Positions 1 through 12,259 are shown, numbered from the stretch's first letter. The stretch: 64,000 nucleotides of DNA from Capsicum annuum (GCF_002878395.1 NC_061114.1:141948369-142012368), one strand, 5' to 3'. Translations and numbers: made by a program. Notes: generated by a model from the sequence alone, not told the origin.

Positions 1-778
1 ATCCCCCACAGACTACCATACAATACATACATGCTACTAGCTACCACATTAGTTTATCACTACAAAGGGGTAAATCAATCTCAAACATCGGTTATTCAAC
101 TAAAATATTTGTTTACACAAACATCGCCCTCACTCTAACTTCTAACTTTGTGACTTCACATCACCAACATCTTGATCAAACATCACTACCAATAGGTCAT
201 GACACCAACACTTAACTTATACTAATAGTCAGGTGGAAATACAGTTCTAATATTTTTCTACACATCACCCCTCTTAAGCATGACATCTGCAACATAAATT
301 TTTAAAAAGGACCGAATATACTTAATACCGCAGGCTGGAAAGCATAATTTCATCAAGATCAAGGTTTACACTTGAATTAATACACTCTGAAGCACTAATG
401 GAATATTCTAAAGTACTTGCATAATTTTGTTTTTAAAATATCATATTATTCAATCAGAAAGAAAAATGTTATTTAGACTCTAAACTTCTCTACTTGAATA
501 ACCCCAATAATGAGACAGGTTTGAGAACATCAAAGTAAGAAAAGATTTGGGATGATTGTTAATTTCTTATGGGCGACACCATTGCACGAATTAGAGTATG
601 AAAGAGTAATATTCTAACTTTATTACACGAACCAGAACATGAAGAAGGAGAGACATTCCTAAACGCCTTGTATCCTCCTAATTATAAGTGTGGCGCACTA
701 CTCATCCGTAAATAAGACTCTACCCAACGTAATTTTGCAAAAACCCTTGGACCATGAACCGTGCTTTGATACCAAGTT
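1..778 (-). mobile_element. Internal leader of LARD-like element B' (partial, cut by window start)
   Basis: Non-coding stretch that matches 8418-9182 along its whole length by eye: both begin near a cacagantacc block, share the fourfold spaced taactt(ct)aactttgtgacttca block, and end in the same primer-binding site next to an LTR. It is therefore the 5' part of an internal region whose 5' LTR is the one at 779-2980, read on the minus strand. No Gag or Pol motif is visible in any frame. The rest of this copy lies left of the window. Confidence 0.75.
761..774 (-). promoter_or_regulatory. Primer binding site, tRNA-iMet type, of the 779-2980 LTR
   Basis: On the minus strand this reads TGGTATCAAAGCAC, close to the usual plant tRNA-iMet primer site TGGTATCAGAGC. 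It lies four bases inside the LTR edge, as expected for minus-strand DNA priming. It fixes the orientation of the LTR to its right as a 5' LTR. Confidence 0.8.
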
Positions 779-2980
779 TATGACGACCTGAACTAGGGCC
801 TGGCCATGACGGACATCCTGAACCTTGTAGGCCTGGACGTCCTACTCTATCTGGTAGCTATGCATAACATTTATAAAATAAGAGAAAATACAGAAATACA
901 ATCTGATACAGAAACATGGTCATTAACTCTGAGATTCAAGACATAAGAATGAAAGCTACAATTCAAAACATCTGAATAAGATCTGACTTAGTCTGCGAAA
1001 TCACTACTATATCTCAAAACTGTTCTAAAAACTGGGACAAGGCCCCTAGTAGACCAAAACAATAGAATAACATAATTTGAAATTACAGGCCTTTTTGAAC
1101 AAAGAAGGCTCACTACTGCATAGATCACTTCTCTCTAGAATACTCTACTGATTAGCTAAACACTTAGACTGTGCCTCCGAACCTAGGAGGTAGGGGGTGA
1201 ATACAAATATACTGGTACACAGAGCAAATTAAAAACAATAATTTATATTTAATATAAATGAGAGCAATTTAAAATATTTCATAAACATATCATATAGTAA
1301 GAAATCTTATGGGCATTTCTGAAAGACTCTAAAAGAAAATCATCTGAACTCTGACACATTCTTTGTTTTATTTCTACGCTAGGTGGTATACCCTACAACT
1401 CTAAAATTCCATGGGCTATATGGAATTCGCCATTGACTCGGCGGGGAAGCCTCCAACATAATTGTGCAGCAAGGGTTGGAGTCTCTGACTCTGCTATGCC
1501 ACGCTGTCGTCGTCAGCATAATATAATATACCCGAATTGGCAAATCACGATTTTAGGTTAAGAGTTAATTGAACTCAAACCTTATTCGGGTAACCACCTA
1601 TCCCTCTTTAAGCCCAGTTTTAACTCTTTAAAACATGTGTTCTCTGAAAACATACTCTGAAAACTCTAACTCTGTTATAGCGTACATTTATATGGTATCG
1701 TTATACCATAAACTTACAAGTCACATCTTTGAGCCATTATTACCATATATTAATCTCTATTTCAAAATGTAAATCTAGGACCACCATATCAATAAATCAT
1801 TTTAAGAAACTCTTTCTTAAAGCTAATGTAAACATATGCAAGAAACTCTCTTTTTCACCATTTCAAATACACAAGGTGGTTATATCAGAGATATAAATCA
1901 TATGCAATTCGTTCTTTTTAAGACTAGGATAAAATCAAATCAAGAAACTCCCTCTCATCATCATCAAAATTATGTTAAATACTTGAATATTGAAAAGATC
2001 CCCTTGAAAACATTAAACAAGCATCTCCAATCATTCCCAACAAGTTCATCAACTCTAAATCATCAAAGAGAGAGGTTTAAATAATAATGCTCTCAATTAA
2101 ATCTTCAACATCATATAATCACATAAGTTTAAACCTATTTAAGGGAGAAAGGCCTAAAGACCATAACAATAGTATTATCCAAGCATCTATAATTCGAAAT
2201 TCAAAACATAAGTTTCAAAACCCCTTTAAAATTCATGCTTGATAATATTGAAATCATGTTCTAGAGTTGACAAGCCCATGTAGTTTTTAGGATAACCCCT
2301 ACATACCTCAATTTAGAAATTTGATGGATGATTCTTGAAGCCTATGATTTGGGGATTCTGATTCTTGAATCAGTTTCAAAAATCCACGGTTGAATCTTAA
2401 GTTATTTGGGTTTTTAGTTTGAAACCCTAGAGATTGTTCTTGTGAATTTTTGAAGAAAATATGAATAATGTGGTCAAAATACCATATTTAAGCTAATAAA
2501 GGGGATGGAAAATAACCATTTTTCCTAAAATAAGATAGAATAAAATATAACCGGGAGTTCGATTATATGGGCCACCGCGATACGCCCCTATCACGGTGGC
2601 TCACTCGAAATTGATGAATAAGATTTTTAGGGTCACTACGACGTAGAGACATCGCATTCTCCCACTAGTGGTACCTAGAACTTTAGTACGATATGCCATA
2701 ATTGCGATAGGCAACTAGAATTTGACAATTGTTAAATAGACAACCTCCGCGACACGCCAAGCACCAGAATGACGATGTTTTATGACTAGGACTTAAATTA
2801 GCCATAACATCTTGTCCAGGTATCGGATTTGGGTGAATCTTATATCGAAGGAAAGCTCATTCAATTTCCCACAATACATAGTTGATTAACATGGAAAATT
2901 TGCATAGGATTTATGGATTTTGGATCATCTACGAATAAAAATGATGGTTTTTGTTCTAGCTTGAAATGCGGGGTGTTACA
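779..2980 (-). repeat. LTR of element B/B' (shared by two internal regions), 2202 bp
   Basis: Read on the plus strand it begins tatgacgacc (a TG to TA change at the edge) and ends gggtgttaca. It aligns block by block with the interrupted LTR at 9183-21099 and, less well, with the LTRs of element A: shared blocks include aaactgggacaaggcccc, the gctaggtggtatacc block and the U3 block ending atcggatttgggtgaatc. The U3 end holds an inverted repeat, gccaccgcgat and atcacggtggc, at about 2571-2601. It has internal sequence on both sides: the primer site side at 1-778 and the polypurine side at 2981. So it acts as 5' LTR of the left copy and 3' LTR of the right copy. The plus-strand open frame at 1836-2084 inside it has no family resemblance. 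Confidence 0.85.
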
Positions 2981-4386
2981 CTTAACACACTTCTCGAATA
3001 CTCCCTTAACTATAAAATTCCCCTTAACTACTATACTCATTTGATTCAACATATAACTCTCATATGGGTATTTATTAATATTTATTCTAATGTCTATAGT
3101 AGCTTAAACCCTCTCCCCGTGATAAACCCTAACTCCAATTCACAAACTACAACATGCCATACTATGATACTAGTCCAAACTATATGATTCAACCTTCTAT
3201 GTCCTTTTAAAATTCGTCGTACGCATATCGTGCCTTACCACTTCAATGACTAACTCTAATCTATTACTATGGATTCACTAGCGCATATTTCGTTCCTCCA
3301 CTTAAATCCCAATAGGTCATTCAAGTGTATCTTTATAACCACATATGAACTTCAAGATAAACACCCATAAATGCATACTTCAGATATTCTCTAAAACACT
3401 ATCAATATAACTCCCACGTGCTACACCAAGAACATACACACACCAATTTCCATTAACCATCACATGTATTCAAGACTTGGCCCCAGATCTTACTTCACAC
3501 TTATGGCCTTAACTAAATCAAGAATATAATGATCTTCCATCAACAAGAAAATATTCACTTATCACCACTATCATTACATAAGGAGGAGTCACTAAAAGTT
3601 TAGAACATAAGATTTTGAATTATGGAAGGATACTATATGAAACTCGACCCTTAACTTAGGCCTGAAAAACAACGAATCAACATTAGGAATTCGTCATAGT
3701 TATCTGAATTGAGGACATACCTGGCTATAAGCTGAATCTCACTAATTATTTAGTGTGTATCATGAGATATGGGAACTGAGCATACTATAAAGTGTAAGTA
3801 CATAAGTCATAAGCAGCATGACCTCAATTTGGAGTTCATAACATGTGGAATATGATTCCGACTACTGAATGAATTGGAAATCCTCATTTTGGCACTGGAA
3901 GAGTACATAATTTTCTATTATATGCATGAACATAAACCATAATCATGGAACTGAAATGTAAGGCATATGTAGGTATTGGGATAACTGAAAAATACTAAGA
4001 TGAGAATGGGTTGAGCCTCACCCTCATTTTCTGATGTTCTATATCTAACTGGCATCACTACTAGAATCTAAGAGCCTGACTTGGTTATTTTTCCTATCAT
4101 CTCCACCTTACCTTCAAGTCACCATCTTATGTTTGAGAGATTTCTTTCTAACTTTAAACTAAACTATACTTACTGCACTCCAGGGTCTAGAAAATGACCA
4201 TACACGCAAATCATAGAACTTAACCCAAATGACTACACCTGAAAGTGGAAAATCCACTGCTAATACTACCTTCTGAGGTACACTCTATATTTCTATAGCC
4301 ATCAATAGTCATTATATAGTACGTGAACACTTACTAACTTTGAATCTTCATGAATATCCCCATAGTTGAAATGCACATACTCTAGT
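2981..4386 (-). mobile_element. Non-coding internal region of LARD-like element B, 3' part
   Basis: Sequence between the LTR edge and the solo LTR H insertion. On the minus strand the bases next to the LTR (gagaagtgtgttaag) are purine-rich and could be a decayed polypurine tract. No Gag, protease, RT or integrase motif is found on either strand. Around 3655-3860 there is a block (cctgaaaaac, then gcagcatgacct) that resembles 60325-60520 in element F. The segment continues at 7056 after removal of H and one copy of its target duplication. Confidence 0.65.
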
Positions 4387-5820
4387 TGTAATACCCCAGA
4401 AAATGGGTCCGGAGCGTCACACGGTGCTTGAGGCTACGAGTAGCCCCAAGCTAACCCTTTGAGCCATTTTCATTCAGTTAAATACAAATCAATAGGGTTT
4501 CCATAAATAACCCTCAAATATAAACAGAGTAATCATCATCCAATAATAAAAGAATTTCAGAAAAATAACAAAATATGACTTATTAGTCAACTCCTAACAT
4601 CTATACTAGTCTGACAAGCCTCTAAGAAAAATTAATAAAACCAGTGAGCTATTGAGACATGCCCCAACTGACTCATACTCAGTTATTAAATGTAAATAAT
4701 TTCGTGAAACCAATATCAGACATCACATCCTCGGAACATGAGGACTCACCACAACGGAGGATGTAGAATAGCGTGCCTGAAGAATCCCTGTCAAACCTGG
4801 AACTAAGAACCTAAACCTATATTCTGAGAAAATGCAGCCTACATCCGAAGATATGGGTCATTACTATGGAATGAAACCGAGTATATGGGGGTGTATATAG
4901 TGGTATAAACATCATCATCATAAATATTTATAAGAAATATACAGGATGTATGAAAGACTCTCATAGCCCGAAGAAAATCATCACAATCATGAGAGGATGA
5001 AATAAGTACAATAACACATGTGAGTCATCATATAATTTGTCAATCACTTTCAGCTCATCAAGAATATCAATTCTCATAATGTAAATATCATTTAAATTTT
5101 TCGAAAGAATAACTTTCACAATTCCACTTTCAAATCACTTCACCATTTACCATACACACAAGGAAACACACACACACTGGGATATCCTATAATCGACATA
5201 AACCATGTGAGCTACATGGAGTCCAACGTACAATCCACGTTGGGGAGAGCCATCCTATCCTTTCCATCGAAGTAGGACTATCGATATAAAATCCATACAA
5301 ACTAGTGATCAGAATATAAATAAGCCTCACACTCACTCCTACGGGGGCACGTAGTTCTAAAGAAGTAAGAATACTTTATACCTCCCACTCGGTGTTAAAG
5401 ATTTCTCCTAGACTTAGCTCAGATCATTTCAAAGACAATCCAGAACAAAATATTTTCAGTAATGTATAAATATACATCAGGAGCCATCATGCTTCCCATC
5501 TATCAAAATCAACCATGTTGTGGATTTCTTTCACACTCGAGTTCAAAACAACTCCATTAAGACGAAAAGGTCAAATCATTCAAAATATCTCAAATATTCA
5601 ACATCAACGTGCTTATAACACACACTTTCTCAAAAAAATACAATTTCCAATGGGGATTCATGATCCAAATATAAAAATCATGATAAATATCATTCAAGAT
5701 TCATGCTTATATCTGCACACATGTAAATTCATCTTTCAAAATCATAAACATCAAGATTTTATAATAATCATCATAAGATATGGGTTCATGCTTCAAATTT
5801 GTAAAAAATCAAATAAAAAT

Positions 5821-6359
5821 CATGCCTTTGTAAAGAAAATTACTTTTGGGCACAAGAACGAAAGAGAGTTCTTGTTGAAAAACCCCACATTCTTGGAGTT
5901 CTTGAACTAGGAACTTGGAATCTTAAATAAAGTTGCAGAATTAATGGTGAACTTTGGAGGTTCTTGAAGTTGGATGTAGGAGCTTAGGGTTTTCTTTTTG
6001 ATGGAATTTGATGAAATATAACATATAATGCTTCTAATANNNNNNNNNNNNNNNNNNNNNNNNNNNNNNNNNNNNNNNNNNNNNNNNNNNNNNNNNNNNN
6101 NNNNNNNNNNNNNNNNNNNNNNNNNNNNNNNNNNNNNNNACATGCCTTTGTAAAGAAAATTACTTTTGGGCACAAGAACGAAAGAGAGTTCTTGTTGAAA
6201 AACCCCACATTCTTGGAGTTCTTGAACTAGGAACTTGGAATCTTAAATAAAGTTGCAGAATTAATGGTGAACTTTGGAGGTTCTTGAAGTTGGATGTAGG
6301 AGCTTAGGGTTTTCTTTTTGATGGAATTTGATGAAATATAACATATAATGCTTCTAATA
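5821..6359. repeat. 219-bp identical direct repeat around the assembly gap
   Basis: 5821-6039 and 6141-6359 read identically from catgcctttg to cttctaata. The first copy stops exactly at the gap and the second starts one base after it. This is what two overlapping contig ends look like when they were scaffolded but not merged, so the repeat is probably not biological. Confidence 0.85.
6040..6139. other. Assembly gap, 100 N
   Basis: Exactly 100 unknown bases, the conventional placeholder for a gap of unknown size. Open frames that run through it on the minus strand are meaningless. Confidence 0.99.
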
Positions 6360-6467
6360 GGATTTAATATAGGGTTTGGTTTGATTTTGTGTGAGGGGGA
6401 ATGACCCAAATGCCCCTAAAAATCAAATAATTCTCGAATCTGTCCTTTGGTGGACTGTTTTGATAGT

Positions 6468-6791
6468 CTGAAGTAGATCAACCATAACGTTTTACTCCAA
6501 TATCCAAATTGGATGAAACAAATTTCATTAGAAAGAGGACTCCCATATCTTTCCGTTGATATATACTATCTCACCCATATCATTGTGTACCAGGAGTTCT
6601 GATCGTTTGAAGTTGACCTAAAAACTTGCTTTTGGTAGGCTGAAGTAGATCGAACATAACTTTTCGTTCCGATAGACAAATTTGATGAAACCAATTTCAT
6701 TGAAAAGAGAACTCGTAGAGATTTTCATTGATATATAGTAGATCACCTAGCTAATTATGTACAAGGAGTTATGATCGTTTAAAGTTAGAGC
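6468..6791. repeat. 172-bp period tandem duplication in the U3 part of solo LTR H
   Basis: Two diverged copies start ctgaagtagatc at 6468 and 6640. Each runs through a cataac(g)ttt block, a gatgaaacnaatttcatt block and a ttgatatata block, and ends near gatcgttt(g/a)aagtt. A block of the same style (about 20740-20890) occurs once in the LTR of element B. Duplicated U3 segments in LTRs often correspond to enhancer repeats, but that role here is inference. Confidence 0.75.
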
Positions 6792-7830
6792 AAAAATATG
6801 CCAGGCCTCAGTACTTTTTCCTGAATGTTTTACTGTTCACTACTATTCACGGTTCAATCGGAATGTTCATAACTTGTCGCTCGGATGTTCGTTTTGGATG
6901 ATCCACATATAGTTGTAAAGATTATTTGATACTCTACGTAATGGTGGGTCATAATCTAAGACATTCCACACAAAAATTTTTTAATTCATTCTAGAAGATA
7001 GAACCCAATACGTTTACTCACAAAATTTCAACGAAAAATTTTTCGGGGTATTACACTAGTGCTTCTACTCTTATTTCTATTTGTTCAACCCTGAAATCTC
7101 AAACATAGATTACAACACTTAGCATGGACATCAACAAACATTTGATGAACCATGCTACTTCCATCATAGGCTACCAATATCACCACCCCAAACTTATATC
7201 TCCCTACTATAAGGATCAAGATCATATCAAAAGGCTCCACACTATTAGTCAAAACTCCTTAACTTAGCCATTTAGAACACCATATACCATCTAAGTAGTC
7301 TTTTTCCACCTAGCAACTCAATGTTACCATTAGCCACATACAACATATAATAGCCTTAGAGAAAATACCGTAACCTCATATCACCTTGGGCATACTTTTT
7401 ATCTCATACATACAATATTATACTTCATTATGAATCAAATAAACTTAATCTATTACATACACCGTTCAAGCCTATTAGATAACTTCCATAAAACTAGTAT
7501 TATTAAACAAGAAATCATTACATCCACCTTCATGGACACTAACTGTTCAAACTTAATGTCTAGTGCTAAACATGATTTACAAACCAACCTGACACGCAAT
7601 TCTCACAAACATTCATCGTTAATCTTAAGCCACTATTCTTATATCCATATTCTACATTAAATTTAAGCCTATAGTCTAACATCAACCATTTACCACCAAT
7701 GAAGAATGCAACATAATAGACTAGTCCATCACATTGGGATATTCTATCCAAATACCTCTAAAATTCAACTACATACCTTTTCACAAGTAATACTAGTTTA
7801 CAACTACCAACGAAAAGAATGTTGAGGGGA

Positions 7831-7842
7831 GGGGGGGGGGGG
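7831..7842 (+). repeat. G12 homopolymer tract
   Basis: A run of twelve G directly after gttgagggga, inside very AT-rich sequence. It lies on the wrong strand to be the polypurine tract of a minus-strand element. It could form a G-quadruplex with the adjacent G4, or be a polymerase or sequencing slip. Confidence 0.9.
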
Positions 7843-8157
7843 TAAACATTAATCTCATATCATAACCCCATACAATCTTATGTACCTATTTGGCTTTCTC
7901 GCATCACAGTTACTTACCCAAGTGTACATTTAGACTATTTTCAAATTCCACAACAACCATGAGTCTATAAATATAACTTAATGGCTCATCTATCCATTTT
8001 CATACTGCAAGTACATAATAACTGACCTTAACTAATAACTCCTTCTCTACCTTCTACTAAACTAAAACACAAGGACGTATCACTTTATTACCAACTCAAT
8101 ATCATGCGGAAAGATTCGGCTATAAATATATTCAACAAACACAAGGACAACAAGTTT

Positions 8158-8310
8158 CTAGTGAATCAAAAAAGGCCTCCCATGGCTTCACTAGACTTTG
8201 ATTTCTTTGTGTTTTTAACAAGAAAAAAAGATAAATGACAAGGCAACTATACTAGTGAATCGAAAGAGCCCCACACGGCTTCACAAGTCTTTGTGTTTCA
8301 ATGACACAAT
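8158..8310. repeat. Local 94-bp spaced duplication (ctagtgaatc blocks)
   Basis: Two blocks starting at 8158 and 8252 share ctagtgaatc, then an ggcc/gcccc stretch, then cggcttcac or tggcttcac and ctttgtgttt. They are diverged copies in tandem within element B's internal region. Each block has tagtgaa and ttcacta-like arms in the first copy, so it can form a short hairpin. Confidence 0.6.
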
Positions 8311-9164
8311 GATAACAAGATTTCAAAAGTTAGAAACTTGACACATAATAATCAATGATCTAAGAATACATATCTTAATCTGTATGAATAAAAAAAATAT
8401 GAGTCAATCACTCCACCCACAGAGTACCATACAATCCACACATGCTACTAGCTATCAAATTAGTGTATCACTATAAAGGGGTAGATCATCCTCAAACATT
8501 GGTTTTTTCAACTAAAATATTTATTTATACAAAAGTCACCCTCACTCTAACTTCTAACTTTGTGACTTCATATCACCAACTTCTTAGTCCAACATCACTA
8601 CCAATAGGTCATGACACCGATACTTAACTTATATTACTACTCGGGTAGAAATATAGTTCCAACAATCTGCTACACATCTTCCCTCTGAAGCATGACATCT
8701 ATAACATAAATTTCGAAAAGGACTAAATACACTTAACACAGCAGGCTAAAAAGTAAGATCTCATTAGAATCAAAGTTCACACTAGAATCAATAAACTCTG
8801 AAGCACTAACAGACTCTTCTCAAGACCTTGCATAATTTTAAAATCTTATATGGGTCAATAAAAAAGGACCAGACCATTTAGACTCTAAACTTATACACTT
8901 GAATCACCCCAACAATGAGACATATCTGAGCACATTAAAGTAACAAATGAATTAGGATAAATTTACTTTCGTATGGGCGACACCATAGCACGAATTAGAG
9001 TATGAAAAAGGAAAATTCTAACTCCATAGCATGAACTAAAACATGAAGAAAGGGAGACATTCCTAAATGCCTTATTGCCTTCTGCTTTTAAGTATGGTGC
9101 ACTACAAACCGATAAACAAAACGCTACCCGATATAATTTCGCAGATACCCTGAGACCATGAACT

Positions 9165-9178
9165 GTGCTTTGATACTA
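9165..9178 (-). promoter_or_regulatory. Primer binding site, tRNA-iMet type, of element B
   Basis: Minus-strand reading TAGTATCAAAGCAC, a decayed TGGTATCAGAGC site, four bases from the LTR edge. It mirrors the site at 761-774 and shows that the 9183 LTR is the 5' LTR of the internal region to its left. Confidence 0.8.
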
Positions 9179-9182
9179 AGTT

Positions 9183-9858
9183 TGTTATGAATCAAAATAG
9201 GGCCTGGCGATGATGGACATCCCTCACAATGAAGGCCAAAACACCCTTCTCTATCTGGTAATGATGCATAACATTCATATATTACAAAAATATGGTCATA
9301 TAATAGAATACAAAAACATGGTCATACTCTTAAGTTCATTTAACCTTTAAGGATAAAACACCAATATCAACAAAACAACATCTGAACCATTCTGCAAAAT
9401 CTCTACTATATCTGAAAATAACAACTATCTAAAAACTGGGACAAGGCACCCAGTAGACCAAAACCATAATAAGTAACATAATATGAAAGACATAGGCCTT
9501 CGGAAATAAAGATGGACCACCAACTGTACACATCACTACAGTTTGAAAACTCTATGGCTTAGCAGGACCTCTGAACTTACCTTTAGATCTTGAGAGGTAG
9601 GGGGTCAATACAAATGTACTAGTACATAGAGAAAATCCAAAATATTAATTTGTATTCAAAATATATAAGAGCAGTTTAAAACAATTCATAAACACATCAT
9701 GTAGTAAGAAATCTCATAGGCATTTTTGAAAGACTCTGTAAAATCATCTGAACTCTGTGATACTATTTGTTTTAATTCTGTGCTAGGTGGTATACCTTAT
9801 AATTCCATGAGCAATATTAAATCAGCCATTTGCTCAGCAGCCAAGCCCCCAACCCAAG
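9183..9858 (-). repeat. 5' LTR of element B, inner part (interrupted by element A)
   Basis: Begins tgttatgaat and follows the 779-2980 LTR block by block until cccaacccaag, where element A starts. The sequence resumes at 19386 with cttgacacaatggtcggagtct, which matches the continuation in the other LTRs (for example 10541-10567). The last five bases, ccaag, are the left copy of A's target site duplication. Confidence 0.88.
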
Positions 9859-12128
9859 TGTCACGACCCAAACTAGGACCTGGCTGTGACGAACAACCAA
9901 TACCATGAGGGCCCAAACTTTTTACTCTATATGGTGGTAATGCACAATATTCATATAATAAAACAAAATGTGGAATTTCGATCTAACACAAAAACATGAT
10001 CATACTCTGGATTAAATTTAACAATAAAGAATGAAATTAGAAAATCACTAAAAACATCTAGAAACAGTCTGTGAAATCTCTACTACATAAAAATCTAACA
10101 ACTATCTGAAAACTGGGACAAGGCCCCTAGTGGACCAAAACTATAATAGATGATAAAATCTAAAAGGACCGGCCTTCTGGAATAGAGAAGGCTCACCACT
10201 ACATAATATGGTTTGCTTCCTGAGTTATCTACTGCTCATCTGAACCCCTAGATTGAGCCTTAGAACTTGAGGGGTAGGGGAGAGGGGTCAATATAGATGT
10301 ACTGGTACGTATTGCAAATAAAAAATATTCATTTATATTCAACATATATGAGAGAAATTTAAGGCAGTTCATAAAAATATCATATAGTAAGAAATCATAT
10401 GGCCATTTTAAAAGATTATGTGCAAACAACTGAAATTTATAACACTCTTTGTCTTACTTCTACGCTAGGTGGTGTACCCTACAATCTGTAATCCCATGGG
10501 CTATATGGGAACTTCCATTAACTCGGCAGCCAAGCCCCCAACCCAAGTGTGCCGCAAGGGTCGGAGTCTATGAATCTACTATGCCACACGATCGTTGGCA
10601 GCGTATAATAATAATAATCTACCTATATCGGCAAATACGATTTTCGGATAAGAGTTACTTGAAGTCTTCCCTTATTTGGGTAACCACTTTACCCTCTTTA
10701 TGCCTATTTCTAGTTCCTTAAACATGTGTGGTCTGAAAATATACTCTGAAATCTTTAACTCTGTCATGGCATATACATATATATGGTATCGTCATACCAT
10801 TGACTTGGAAGACACATTCTCTGAGCCATTCATAGCAATTTGTATCTTTGTGTTCAAATCATGAAATTCAGGACCGCTATATCAATAATTCTTTCAAGAA
10901 AGTCATGTAAAACCATGCAATCAATTCTCTTGATTAATGATTCAGTAAACAAAGGTGGTCATGTTAAAAGTCTCAATCTCATGCAATTATTTCTCTTTAA
11001 CATCAAATAGTTATATGAAGAAACACCCTCTCCACAAATTTGAAATCATACTCAAATACAAGGACATTGGGAAAACATCTTTCAAATCATAAAACATGCA
11101 TTTAAACTCCTTTCCAAAAAAACCATAAGATTTAATCCAATACAAGAGAAGGAGTTCATAATTTATGCTATCAAACAATCTTAAATCTCTAATCCCATAC
11201 ATATACGTATACATGTAAATCAATTTAGGGGATAGGACCCTAAGGTCAAAATAATAGTAATATTAGAAAATTCAAAGTACGTAATTTAAAATATAGATTC
11301 CAAAACCACTTTGAAATTCATGCATAAAATCTTAAAAATCATGCTCTTATAATGATTTTAAGCCCATGTAGTTTTTAGGACAAACCCCATGTTCCTCAAT
11401 TTAGAAAATTAAAGGATGATTCTTGATGCCCGCGGCTTGGGAATTCCAAATCTTCAAGCAATTTCTAAAACGCATGGTTGAATCTTGAGTTTCTTGAGTT
11501 TTCTAGTTTGAAACCATAAGGAGTGTTCTTGATGGTTTTTGACGAAAATATCAATAATGAGGCTATTTGGGATTAAAATCCCGTGTTTAATCTGAAAAGA
11601 GGATGGAAAATACCTAATGTACCCTAAGATGGATTAAAAATATGACTGGGATCCAAATTTTATGGGCCACTGCAATGCGGCGCAATCGTTGTGGTTCACT
11701 GGAAATTGACAAGTAGGATTCCTAGGGTCACCGCAATGCGGAGCAATCGTATTGTCCCACTGGTTGGGACCTGGAGCTTCAGTGCAACACGCCACAATCG
11801 TGCTAGGCTACTAGAATTTAACAATTGCTAAATAGACCAACTCCACGACACACCAAGCACTAAAATAATAGTGTTTTTCGATTAGGACTTTAATTAGCCA
11901 TAACTTCTTGCCCGGGTATCGAATTTGGGTGAATCTTATATCAACAGAAAACTCATTTAATTTCCCACATGATAAAACGTCAAAATTAGGGAAATTATAT
12001 ATGGTTTAAGCTTTACTCATCTTGGAAGAGAAAAATGAGACTACGTCTCTTTGACACTATTCTAGTCATTGAACTCTAAGAGCATATTACCACGAGCTAA
12101 TGCATGGACGATTTTGTGGGGTCTTACA
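9859..12128 (-). repeat. 3' LTR of element A, 2270 bp
   Basis: Plus-strand ends tgtcacgacc and gggtcttaca. It pairs with the LTR at 17176-19380, but the two are clearly diverged with many transitions, so the insertion is not recent. The U3 part (near 11660-11850) contains repeated CG-rich words, gccactgcaatgcgg and caccgcaatgcgg. A block with catgtaaatcaatttag beside an alternating ta/tg stretch near 11200 recurs in the other LTRs of this type and may mark the core promoter. Confidence 0.92.
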
Positions 12129-12144
12129 TTATCCCCCATTGGGA
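12129..12144 (-). promoter_or_regulatory. Polypurine tract of element A
   Basis: On the minus strand this reads TCCCAATGGGGGATAA, immediately followed by the 3' LTR start TGTAAGACCCC. A G-rich purine tract abutting the 3' LTR is the second-strand primer expected here. Confidence 0.8.
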
Positions 12145-12259
12145 TCATTGGTCCCTAAATGATGATGCAGATCACATAAAAGCACAATTTAAAGTACACT
12201 AAGGCCATAAAAGAATAAGACAAGGATTGTACCTTCTATTTAATTATTCACCGGATCAA

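Larger units (their letters stand above)
4387..7055 (-). mobile_element. Solo LTR H with 5-bp target site duplication
   Basis: The ends are a perfect 11-bp inverted pair, tgtaatacccc and ggggtattaca. They are flanked by identical ctagt at 4382-4386 and 7056-7060, the 5-bp duplication expected of a Ty3/gypsy insertion. No internal region, primer site or coding motif lies between the ends, so this is one LTR left by LTR-LTR recombination. Orientation is inferred as minus because the block order resembles the other minus-strand LTRs here. It carries a 100-N gap and a duplicated contig end; without them it would be close to 2350 bp, in line with neighbouring LTRs. The plus-strand open frame at 5515-5910 is LTR sequence without recognisable domains. 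Confidence 0.85.
7056..9182 (-). mobile_element. Non-coding internal region of LARD-like element B, 5' part
   Basis: Continues the sequence broken at 4386 and runs to the primer site of the 9183 LTR. Together with 2981-4386 it gives an internal region of about 3.5 kb. I find no Gag or Pol motif on either strand, although the autonomous relative A has gag at the equivalent position. Its last 765 bp match 1-778. Long LTRs plus a multi-kilobase non-coding interior fit the LARD class of non-autonomous elements. It also holds a 12-base G run and a local duplication. Confidence 0.65.

Noticed and set aside
5515..5910. 131-residue plus-strand open frame
   Set aside because: It lies in solo LTR H, has low-complexity composition rich in Ile, His and Asn, and no recognisable domain.
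5907..6208. Minus-strand open frames running through the N gap
   Set aside because: A third of their length is unknown residues, and the rest repeats LTR sequence on both sides of the gap.
8151..8330. Possible CRISPR-like or satellite array
   Set aside because: Only two diverged copies; a local duplication in a retrotransposon interior.
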